Part shown: piece by piece, positions 36,076 through 43,215 of the stretch
How the letters are laid out: each line of letters opens with the position of its first letter
Numbering within the stretch: position 1 is the stretch's first letter
From: an uncultured Pelagibacteraceae bacterium
GTDB lineage: Bacteria; Pseudomonadota; Alphaproteobacteria; Pelagibacterales; Pelagibacteraceae
DNA length: 45,011 nt
Assembly (NCBI GenBank): GCA_902582105.1
Contig: CACHQT010000008.1
Location: forward strand, 1-45,011
Direction of reading: 5' to 3'
Made by a program: the position numbers and the translations under genes
Notes under the pieces: model-generated
Told to the model about the DNA's origin: nothing
The model's input: the letters and a program-made list of their open reading frames with translations, nothing else
Databases searched by the model: none

Positions 36076-36175
36076 TGTACCTGAATAGGTTTCATTACAG
36101 ATTGCACTCAAACTATTTCCAGAAAATTTAATTAATAAAATTTTAAATTTAAAATTAATTAACCAGGAGGGAAAT
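36076..36175 (+). promoter_or_regulatory. Candidate SAM-V/SAM-II-type riboswitch upstream of bhmT
   Basis: A stem pairs AATAGGTTT (36084-36092, one bulged G) with AAACTATT (36110-36117). It encloses the 17-base loop CATTACAGATTGCACTC, which contains the ATTGCA core shared by SAM-II and SAM-V aptamers. The downstream AT-rich segment 36126-36162 can fold on itself and bring the ribosome site AGGAGGG (36166-36172) next to the aptamer. CCTG at 36080-36083 can pair with CAGG at 36164-36168, touching that site. From memory, SAM-V riboswitches were described in Pelagibacter before sulfur-metabolism genes and mask the Shine-Dalgarno when SAM binds. The assignment is by resemblance only. Confidence 0.6.
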
Positions 36176-37222
36176 ATGAAAAAAGATTTAATCACAAGAC
36201 TTAATGAAGGACCCGTTCTTTTTGCAGAAGGATATTTGTTTGCAATGGAAAGAAGAGGATATTTATCAGCTGGTGCGTTTGTACCTGAAGTTGTTTTAGA
36301 GCATCCAGAGGTAGTTTCTCAATTACATAGAGAGTTTATAAGAGCCGGATCAGATGTAGTCCAAGCATTTACTTACTATGGACATAGAGAAAAATTGCGT
36401 TTAATTGGCAAAGAAGATCTATTAGAGCCACTACAGAAGAATGCATTACAGATTGCTAAAGATGCAAGAGATGAGTTTAAAGATCTTGATTTACTAGTTT
36501 GTGGTGATGTTGCTAATACAAACATTTATGATCCAAGTGATAAAAAAAGTCATTCAGTGTGTCAAAAAATGTATGAAGAGCAAGTGGCTTGGGCAAAAGA
36601 AGCGGGAGTAGATTTTATTGTTGCAGAAACGATAAATTGGACAGAGGAAATGAAAATTGCACTTAAGGCAATCAAAGATGAAGGTTTAATTGCTGTAACA
36701 AATTTTTCAATTAAAAAAGGTGATAAAACTAGGGAGGGCCATACTCCGGGAGACGCTTGTAAAATGATGGAAGATCTTGGTGCTGATGTAGTTGGTTTAA
36801 ATTGTTATAGAGGACCAAAAATGACAATGAAACTTTTACCTGAAATAAGAGAAAAGGTTTCATGCCATGTTGCTGCTTTACCAGTTCCCTACAGGACTAC
36901 TGAAGAGCAACCAGGTTTTTTAAATCAAACTGATCATGGTTGTGATTGTATACCTGGCGGCAATGCATTTCCTGTTGCTTTAGATAATTTGTATTGTAAC
37001 AGATTTGAAATGGCTGAGTTTGCAAAGGACTGTGAAAAAAGAAAAATAAATCTTATTGGAATTTGCTGTGGAGCTGAACCTCACCACGTTAGAGAAATGG
37101 CAGTTGCCCTAGGTAGAAAACCAATATCATATAAATATTATCCAGATATGAGTAGACATTGGCTCCATGGTAAAGATAAGTCTTTTTTAGATATAAACAC
37201 TAGTATGAGTAAAAAATATTAG
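36176..37222 (+). CDS. bhmT: Betaine-homocysteine S-methyltransferase
   Basis: This zinc enzyme moves a methyl group from glycine betaine (or a sulfonium analogue) to homocysteine, giving methionine and dimethylglycine. The 348-residue TIM-barrel protein has the zinc ligands in GLNCYRG and IGICCGAEPHHVREMA, plus GPVLFAEGYLFAMERRGYL near the N terminus and DVVQAFTYYGHREKL, all BHMT-like. A strong AGGAGGG ribosome site precedes the ATG by 3 bases and probably belongs to a SAM-responsive leader. The next gene would oxidise the product dimethylglycine. B12 is not needed for this methionine route. Confidence 0.92.
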   Translation: MKKDLITRLNEGPVLFAEGYLFAMERRGYLSAGAFVPEVVLEHPEVVSQLHREFIRAGSDVVQAFTYYGHREKLRLIGKEDLLEPLQKNALQIAKDARDEFKDLDLLVCGDVANTNIYDPSDKKSHSVCQKMYEEQVAWAKEAGVDFIVAETINWTEEMKIALKAIKDEGLIAVTNFSIKKGDKTREGHTPGDACKMMEDLGADVVGLNCYRGPKMTMKLLPEIREKVSCHVAALPVPYRTTEEQPGFLNQTDHGCDCIPGGNAFPVALDNLYCNRFEMAEFAKDCEKRKINLIGICCGAEPHHVREMAVALGRKPISYKYYPDMSRHWLHGKDKSFLDINTSMSKKY

Positions 37223-37232
37223 TTCTTAAATT

Positions 37233-39638
37233 ATGGAAAGTAATGCAAAAGTAGTAATTGTTGGAGGTGGTGTAGTTGGATGTTCAATTCTATACCATCT
37301 CTCTAAATTTGGGTTAAAAGATTGTATTCTTTTAGAGAGGAATGAATTAACTTCAGGATCCTCTTGGCATGCAGCTGGAAATGTTCATGTAATCTCATCC
37401 GATCCTAATATTTCGAGAATGATGGCCTATACAATTGGTCTTTATAAAGAAATAGAGAAAGAGTCGGGTCATTCTTGTGGATTTAAACCTAGTGGCGGAT
37501 TTTATTTGGCTTCAAATGACGTTTGGGCCGAGTATCTCAAAAGAGAGAGATCTAAGGCTAGGTACATGGGTTTAGATCAAGAATTTATATCGCTTGATGA
37601 GGTAAAAAAGAAAAATCCACTGATTGATCCTTCCAGATATTTGCTTGCATTGTGGGATCCAATTGACGGAGAAGTAGATCCCTCTGGCGTAACTTACGCT
37701 TTTGCAAAAGCTGCAAAAGTTCATGGAGGAAAATATTATACACACACTGTTGTTAAGGACACCAAACAAAAAAAAGACGGATCCTGGGATGTTGTAACTG
37801 ACAAAGGTAATGTAAATGCTGAAATTGTAATTAATGCTGGAGGTCTTTGGGCAAGAGAAGTTGGAAAACTTGCAGGATTAGATTTACCTGTTCAACCAAT
37901 GGAACATCATTATTTAATTACAGAAGCAATCCCAGAAATAGAAGCAATGGGTGATCAAAGATTGCCGATAGGAACAGATTTTGAAGGAAATATTTATTTT
38001 AGACAAGAAGGAAAAGGAATGTTGCTTGGAACGTATGAACAAAAATCAACTCCATGGAAAGTAGGAGGAACCCCAATGAATTTTGGACATGAACTTTTAG
38101 AGCCAAAACTTGATAATATTCAAGATAGATTAGCTATTGGTTTTGAAAGAATGCCTGCTCTAGAAAAAGCTGGTATTAAAAACATTGTGAATGGCCCATT
38201 TACTTTTGGTCCAGATGGAAGTCCTCTGATTGGACCAGTTCCAGGAATGAAAAATTATTGGGTTGCAGTAGGTGTGATGGCTGGTTTTTGCCAAGGAGGT
38301 GGCGTTGGCAAATGTATTGCGGAGTGGATTATTGATGGCGAACCTTCAATAGATGTTTGGGCAATGGATGTTGCAAGATTTGGAGATTATGCATCACCAC
38401 AGTACGGAACAATAAAATCATCTGAAAATTATGAAAGAAGATTTATAATGACTTTTCCAAACGAAACTCTACCCAAGGGTAGAAAACAAAAAACAACTGC
38501 TCTTTATGATCGTTTTATAAATCAAGGAGCTGTTATGGGAGATAGTTTTGGTTTAGAAAATGTTTTGTGGTTTGCGAAAAGCAAAGAAGATGCATACGAA
38601 GAACCAACCATTAAAAGATCTAGATCACATAATTATGTTTCAAAAGAAGTAATAAATGTCAGAGAAAACGTAGGTATTACAGAGGTCGCAAACTTCTCAA
38701 AACATGAATTTAGAGGATCAGATGCTAGAAAATTTTTAGATTATGTTATGGCCGGAAGAATACCTAAACCAGGAAGAATTTCACTTAATCCAATGTTAAC
38801 CCAAAAAGGAAAACTCTATGGAGATTTAACAGTTGCATGCATAGATGAGAATGAATTCATGATTTTTGGATCAGGTGCAGCACAAGAAATGCATAGACGC
38901 TGGTTTGAGAGTCATATAGGTAAATTTAATTTAAGTTACAAAAATCGGTCTGATGATTTTCATGGTCTTAGTATTTCAGGTCCAAAATCAAGAGATTTAC
39001 TTCAAAAAATTGTTAGAGAAGATGTATCGAATAGTAAATTAAAATTTAGAGACTCAAGAAGAATGTATGTAGCTGGGGTACCAGCTATAATTAATAGATT
39101 ATCTTTTACCGGAGAGTTAGGTTATGAAATTTATGTCGCGCCACACTATCAGATTAAATTGTATGAAGAACTTATGGAGGCAGGAAAGGAATTTAATATT
39201 AAACCATTTGGAGCAAGAGCTTTAATGTCTATGAGGTTAGAAAAAAATTGGGGAGCTTGGACCCTCGATTACAGACCAGATTTCACCCCAAAAGAGGTAG
39301 GTTTAGATGTATTTATTAACTGGGATAAAGATTTTATTGGTAAAAATTCTGCCAAAAAAGACAAAAGTAAAAACAAAATTACCCCATTAATAGTTGAAAC
39401 TAATGAGATCGATGTAACGTATAATGAAGCTGTTATGAAAGGAGATAAAAGCATTGGGTATGTAACATCTGGAGGTTTTGCTCACTTCGTAAATAAAAGT
39501 GTTGCATTCTCTTACCTAGACACAAATGAATTAAATTCTGGAAAAGGTATTCAAGTTGAAATTAATGGTGATATGTTCAATTGTTCAATTATCAAAGAAC
39601 CGCTCTATGATCCAAGTGGTCAAAAAATGAGAAGTTAA
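37233..39638 (+). CDS. Dimethylglycine/sarcosine dehydrogenase-like flavoprotein with GcvT domain
   Basis: The enzyme oxidatively removes N-methyl groups and passes the carbon to tetrahydrofolate as methylene-THF. The 801-residue protein has a FAD-binding domain (VVIVGGGVVGCSILYHLSKFG at residues 7-27), then SGSSWHAAGNVHVI, whose WHAAG histidine is the flavin-attachment site in DMGDH and sarcosine dehydrogenase. A folate-binding GcvT half covers roughly residues 400-800 (GLSISGPKSRDLL, LSFTGELGYEIYVAPHYQ, KNWGAWTLDYRPDFTPKEVG). Placed 10 bases after bhmT, it would take the dimethylglycine made there. DMGDH versus sarcosine dehydrogenase is not decidable from sequence alone. Confidence 0.87.
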   Translation: MESNAKVVIVGGGVVGCSILYHLSKFGLKDCILLERNELTSGSSWHAAGNVHVISSDPNISRMMAYTIGLYKEIEKESGHSCGFKPSGGFYLASNDVWAEYLKRERSKARYMGLDQEFISLDEVKKKNPLIDPSRYLLALWDPIDGEVDPSGVTYAFAKAAKVHGGKYYTHTVVKDTKQKKDGSWDVVTDKGNVNAEIVINAGGLWAREVGKLAGLDLPVQPMEHHYLITEAIPEIEAMGDQRLPIGTDFEGNIYFRQEGKGMLLGTYEQKSTPWKVGGTPMNFGHELLEPKLDNIQDRLAIGFERMPALEKAGIKNIVNGPFTFGPDGSPLIGPVPGMKNYWVAVGVMAGFCQGGGVGKCIAEWIIDGEPSIDVWAMDVARFGDYASPQYGTIKSSENYERRFIMTFPNETLPKGRKQKTTALYDRFINQGAVMGDSFGLENVLWFAKSKEDAYEEPTIKRSRSHNYVSKEVINVRENVGITEVANFSKHEFRGSDARKFLDYVMAGRIPKPGRISLNPMLTQKGKLYGDLTVACIDENEFMIFGSGAAQEMHRRWFESHIGKFNLSYKNRSDDFHGLSISGPKSRDLLQKIVREDVSNSKLKFRDSRRMYVAGVPAIINRLSFTGELGYEIYVAPHYQIKLYEELMEAGKEFNIKPFGARALMSMRLEKNWGAWTLDYRPDFTPKEVGLDVFINWDKDFIGKNSAKKDKSKNKITPLIVETNEIDVTYNEAVMKGDKSIGYVTSGGFAHFVNKSVAFSYLDTNELNSGKGIQVEINGDMFNCSIIKEPLYDPSGQKMRS

Positions 39639-39648
39639 AAAATTAATT

Positions 39649-39741
39649 ATGAATATTAAGTTAAAAAAAAAAGAAATTAATACAATTCAAAATTGTAATT
39701 TAAATAATTCACGTGGAACAAATACCAATATAAGAAATTAA
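39649..39741 (+). CDS. Possible 30-codon small ORF before the methyltransferase gene
   Basis: An ATG at 39649 opens a 30-residue lysine- and asparagine-rich frame (MNIKLKKKEINTIQNC...) ending one base before the next ATG. It fills nearly all of a 104-base gap in which AT-rich stops should be common. A 7-bp hairpin (39681-39687 with 39691-39697) lies within it. No homology is recognised; it may be a leader peptide or chance. Confidence 0.25.
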   Translation: MNIKLKKKEINTIQNCNLNNSRGTNTNIRN

Positions 39742-39742
39742 A

Positions 39743-40372
39743 ATGGCACAGAAAGACGTAGGTAACAAAGTACCAATTTATAAATTAAAAAAAACTGACG
39801 AGGTCATGAAATATTATGATGAGTGGGGTGAAGGAAATAAATATGACAAAGATATGGTTGATTGGAATTACACTGGTCCTAAGGAGACTGCCGAAGTTTT
39901 TATTAAACACGAAAAGAATAAAGATGCAAAAATTTATGATGCTGGATGTGGAACGGGATTAGTTGGTGTTGAATTAAAGAAGTATGGTTTTTCAAATTTT
40001 TATGGAGCAGACCTTTCTCAAAAGCTTTTAGATTTAGTTCCAAAAGAACTTTATAAAAAATTAGATAAAGTCGATTTAAACAAACCCATAGATGAGCAGG
40101 ATGACGCATATGATGCTGTGATGTGCGTTGGTACATTTACTTTTGGCCATGTAAAACCTCCTGCCTTAGACGAATTTATAAGAATCACAAAAAATAAAGG
40201 TCTTATTTGTGTTACTATCAACGAAGGTATTCACGAGGAATATGGTTTTGATAAAAAAATTGAAGAGTTAAATAATCAGAATAAGTGGAAGAAAATTGAA
40301 TTTTTTAAATCAAATTATATAGCTAGCAAGGATGTTAATGCTTGGTTAGGTCTTTATGAGGTAATCAAATAA
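39743..40372 (+). CDS. Class I SAM-dependent methyltransferase, substrate unknown
   Basis: The 209-residue protein has a Rossmann-type methyltransferase core: motif I IYDAGCGTGLVGVELKKYG near residue 65, the acidic ribose-binding end GADLSQKLLDL, a motif II/III region YDAVMCVGTFTFGHVKP, and ITKNKGLICVTINEG. It resembles small-molecule methyltransferases of the Williams-Beuren-like group; no rRNA or protein substrate motif is seen. Its stop overlaps the Rieske oxygenase ATG (TAATG), so the two are tightly coupled. Context suggests a methylated osmolyte or a demethylation intermediate as substrate, which is inference. Confidence 0.8.
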   Translation: MAQKDVGNKVPIYKLKKTDEVMKYYDEWGEGNKYDKDMVDWNYTGPKETAEVFIKHEKNKDAKIYDAGCGTGLVGVELKKYGFSNFYGADLSQKLLDLVPKELYKKLDKVDLNKPIDEQDDAYDAVMCVGTFTFGHVKPPALDEFIRITKNKGLICVTINEGIHEEYGFDKKIEELNNQNKWKKIEFFKSNYIASKDVNAWLGLYEVIK

Positions 40373-41547
40373 TGTCAGATATATACAACATAATAGAAAA
40401 GAAAAAATTAGATGTTGTAAATAATCCAATAGAAAAATCTCATGGACTGCCAAACGAATGTTATACAAGTGAAAAATACACACAACTTGAGAGAAAAAAA
40501 TTATTTGAAGACAAATGGGTGGTTATAGGTGTCGCAAGTTCTTTACCAAATATAGGAGACGCAAAGCCATTTGACCTTCTAGGTATTCCAATAATAATTT
40601 TGAGAGATAAAAAAAATAAAATAAGAGTTTTTCATAATGTGTGTAGTCACAGAGGCTATAAAATCTTACAAAAAGACTGCAAGATTAAAAATGTCATAAG
40701 ATGTCCCTATCATTCTTGGTCATATGATATGACCGGTAAGCTTGTTGCAACTCCACATTTGGGAGGCATGAATAAGCATGAATGTAAAAAGTTTGATAAG
40801 TCCAAAAGCAATCTAAAAGAAATTAAATCTTATATTTGGCTTGATATGATTTTTATCAATATAAGTGGAAATGAAATCTCATTTGATAAATATATAAAAC
40901 CATTAAGCGATAGGTGGGAAAAGTTTTGGCCAGAGAAAGATAGAGAATTAATGGTTTATTCGAATGACTTTGGATATTTTAATTTAAATGCAAAGTGTAA
41001 TTGGAAATTTGCAATAGAAAACTATTGTGAAAGTTATCATTTGCCTTGGGTTCATCCAGGGCTAAATTCTTACTCAAAAATAAGTGATCATTATCATATA
41101 CAAGGATTACCCAATCGTTTTGCTGGACAAGGAACAAAAGTTTACAATCCTAAGCTAAAAGGAAAAGAAAAGTTTCCATGTTTTCCAAATTGGCCTAAAG
41201 ATAAAGAAAATATTGCAGAATATGTTGCTTTATTTCCCAATGTCATGCTTGGAATTCATAAAGATCATTTTTATGCGTATTGGTTAGAGCCCGTAGATCA
41301 TAAATTTACCAAAGAACACATGGAAATTTATTATGTAGGAGAAAAAGCTGCAAATTCAAATAAATTTAAAAATTTAAGAAAGCAAAACCATAAATTATGG
41401 AAGAGCGTTCAGTCGGAGGATGTTAATATAATAGAGGGTATGCAACAAGGAAGGAACTCACCATCTTACAACGGCGGAAATTTTTCACCTGTTATGGATA
41501 ATCCAACACATCACTTCCATAAATGGGTAGCAACTAATATAGTTTAA
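40372..41547 (+). CDS. Rieske non-heme iron oxygenase alpha subunit, betaine-demethylase-like
   Basis: The 391-residue protein has the Rieske [2Fe-2S] ligands in CSHRGYK and RCPYHSWSYD (C-x-H-x17-C-x2-H) and the catalytic mononuclear iron site in ENYCESYHLPWVHPGL (E..H and H). A later SEDVNIIEG supplies the likely acidic ligand. Architecture and motifs resemble choline monooxygenase, GbcA and carnitine oxygenases, which hydroxylate N-methyl or adjacent carbons of quaternary amines. No reductase gene lies in the window, so electrons would come from an unlinked partner. It sits one base from a methyltransferase start overlap and 2 bases from the M24 gene. Confidence 0.85.
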   Translation: MSDIYNIIEKKKLDVVNNPIEKSHGLPNECYTSEKYTQLERKKLFEDKWVVIGVASSLPNIGDAKPFDLLGIPIIILRDKKNKIRVFHNVCSHRGYKILQKDCKIKNVIRCPYHSWSYDMTGKLVATPHLGGMNKHECKKFDKSKSNLKEIKSYIWLDMIFINISGNEISFDKYIKPLSDRWEKFWPEKDRELMVYSNDFGYFNLNAKCNWKFAIENYCESYHLPWVHPGLNSYSKISDHYHIQGLPNRFAGQGTKVYNPKLKGKEKFPCFPNWPKDKENIAEYVALFPNVMLGIHKDHFYAYWLEPVDHKFTKEHMEIYYVGEKAANSNKFKNLRKQNHKLWKSVQSEDVNIIEGMQQGRNSPSYNGGNFSPVMDNPTHHFHKWVATNIV

Positions 41548-41549
41548 TT

Positions 41550-42785
41550 ATGAAATTTAATAGAAAAATTGTACCTAACACAAAATCAAAAGTAAATTTT
41601 ATTACCAAAAAAAGGTTACGTGAGGACGAAATTAATTTTGATAAATTAAGATCTTACAGGTTAGATAGAGTAAAAAAAGAATTAGTAAAAAATAATTTAG
41701 AAGCTTGCATCTTGTTCGATCCAGTAAACATTAGGTACGCTTTAGATACTGTGAACATGAGTGTTTACAATATGCATAATTTAACGAGATATTGTTTTGT
41801 ACCAGTTGATGGACCAACAATCTTATATGAATATTTCAATTGTGAGATTTTATCTAAGCATTTGGATTTAATAGATGAAATTAGACCATCAATAACATGG
41901 GATTATTTCAGTAACGGAGACCAAGCAAGTTCTCAACTTAAAAAGTGGGTAAATGAAATAAAAGATTTATCAAAAAATTATTTCAAAAATAAAAAAGTAG
42001 CAATTGATGTTATCAATGGACCTGCTGTAACCGCTTTAAATAAAGCTGGAATTGAAGTTGTTGATGCAAAATTAATTTTAGAACAAGCAAGAGTTATTAA
42101 ATCACCAGAGGAATTAAAATGCATGAAAGCAGCTTTAGAGGTTGCGGAAATTGGTGTTGCAAAGATGCGAGAAGAACTTAAAGCAGGTATGACTGAGGAT
42201 GAGCTTTGGTCCATACTTCATAAAACAAATATTGAACATGGAGGAGAGTGGATTGAATGTAGAATACTTTCGTCAGGTGAAAGAACAAATCCATGGATGC
42301 AAGAAAGTAGCAATAAAGTAATGCAAACTGGTGAAATGGTAGCTTTCGATACTGATATGGTAGGCCCATACGGATATTGTGCAGATATTTCGAGAGCTTA
42401 TGTGGTTGGTCATAAGTTTAATGATAAGCAAAAAAAATTATATTCAATGGCTACAGATCAAATTGATCATAACGCAAGATTAATAAAACCTGGAATGTCT
42501 TTTAAAGAATTTGTTTCAAAGTCTTGGGTTTTACCTGAAGATTATTATGGTAATCGTTATTCATGTATGGTTCATGGAATTGGCCTTTGTGATGAATGGC
42601 CTCAAATTAAATATCCAACTGACGGTGGGGAACAAGGTGGTAGTTTCGAAAAAAATATGACAATAACTTTAGAAAGTTATATTGGGAAAGTGGGCGGCAA
42701 AGAAGGTGTTAAATTAGAACAACAGTATCTCGTGGGACAAAATGGACTAGAGCTTATGTCTCATCATCCTTTAGAAAAAATATAA
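41550..42785 (+). CDS. M24-fold protein with DddP (DMSP lyase)-like active site
   Basis: M24 proteins are usually Xaa-Pro peptidases; DddP is a family member that cleaves DMSP to dimethylsulfide and acrylate. This 411-residue protein matches DddP strikingly: ILFDPVNIRYALDTVNM, HGGEWIECRILSSGERTNPW, FDTDMVGPYGYCADISR and YSCMVHGIGLCDEWPQIKYP. The metal set is Asp-x-Asp plus Asp ten residues on (DTD...ADIS), His in MVHGIG, Glu in TLESYIG, and Glu in GVKLEQQ, 15 residues later. A Tyr 5 before and an Asp 6 after that His match the catalytic residues reported for DddP, as I remember the numbering. Ordinary peptidases have D-x-G here. The true substrate is untested. The stop overlaps the next ATG. 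Confidence 0.72.
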   Translation: MKFNRKIVPNTKSKVNFITKKRLREDEINFDKLRSYRLDRVKKELVKNNLEACILFDPVNIRYALDTVNMSVYNMHNLTRYCFVPVDGPTILYEYFNCEILSKHLDLIDEIRPSITWDYFSNGDQASSQLKKWVNEIKDLSKNYFKNKKVAIDVINGPAVTALNKAGIEVVDAKLILEQARVIKSPEELKCMKAALEVAEIGVAKMREELKAGMTEDELWSILHKTNIEHGGEWIECRILSSGERTNPWMQESSNKVMQTGEMVAFDTDMVGPYGYCADISRAYVVGHKFNDKQKKLYSMATDQIDHNARLIKPGMSFKEFVSKSWVLPEDYYGNRYSCMVHGIGLCDEWPQIKYPTDGGEQGGSFEKNMTITLESYIGKVGGKEGVKLEQQYLVGQNGLELMSHHPLEKI

Positions 42786-43195
42786 TGAAAATTATTTTAA
42801 TAATGGGACTGCCAGGTGCAGGGAAAACAACTCTTGCGGAGACTTTGGCACCAATGGTTAATGCTAAAAGACTTAATGCAGATGAAGTTAGAAAAGCTGC
42901 AAACGATTGGGATTTTTCTCCAGAGGGCAGAACAAGACAAGCAAAGAGAATGGCAGAATTTGCTCTGAAATTAAAAAATGAAGGTAATTATGTAGTTGCT
43001 GATTTTATATGTCCCACCCCAGAAGCGAGAAAATTATTTCCTGCAGATTATATAGTTTGGGTAGATACAATTAAAGAAGGAAGATTTGAAGATACCAATC
43101 AAATGTTTATAAAGCCTGAAAAATATGACTTTCACGTCACTTCTCAAGATGCACAAACTTGGGCACCTAAAATATATGAAGATCTAAAAAAATAA
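42785..43195 (+). CDS. Small APS-kinase-like P-loop kinase
   Basis: The 136-residue protein has a Walker A loop LIMGLPGAGKTTLAETL at residues 4-20, a DEVRKAANDWDFSPEGR segment corresponding to the substrate-binding region of adenylylsulfate kinase, and VVADFICPTPEARKLF followed by VWVDTIKEGRFEDTN. It is about two thirds the usual CysC length and lacks a strict DGDN motif. SAR11 relatives are known to lack assimilatory sulfate reduction, so a standard CysC role is doubtful. Coupling to the DddP-like gene suggests phosphorylation of some product of the island, which is inference. Confidence 0.7.
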   Translation: MKIILIMGLPGAGKTTLAETLAPMVNAKRLNADEVRKAANDWDFSPEGRTRQAKRMAEFALKLKNEGNYVVADFICPTPEARKLFPADYIVWVDTIKEGRFEDTNQMFIKPEKYDFHVTSQDAQTWAPKIYEDLKK

Positions 43196-43215
43196 GATAT
43201 TAAATATTTTTTTTT

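Noticed and set aside
35946-36131. 61-codon plus-strand frame in the control region
   Set aside because: It uses a TTG start, has no recognisable motif, and runs through the riboswitch-like stem and loop, which explain the sequence better.
35874-36175. Glycine riboswitch, known in SAR11
   Set aside because: No tandem glycine-aptamer pattern was seen; the loop sequence instead resembles a SAM-II/SAM-V core, and the downstream gene is bhmT.
42785-43195. Calling this gene cysC
   Set aside because: It is short, lacks the strict DGDN motif, and the lineage is not known to assimilate sulfate.
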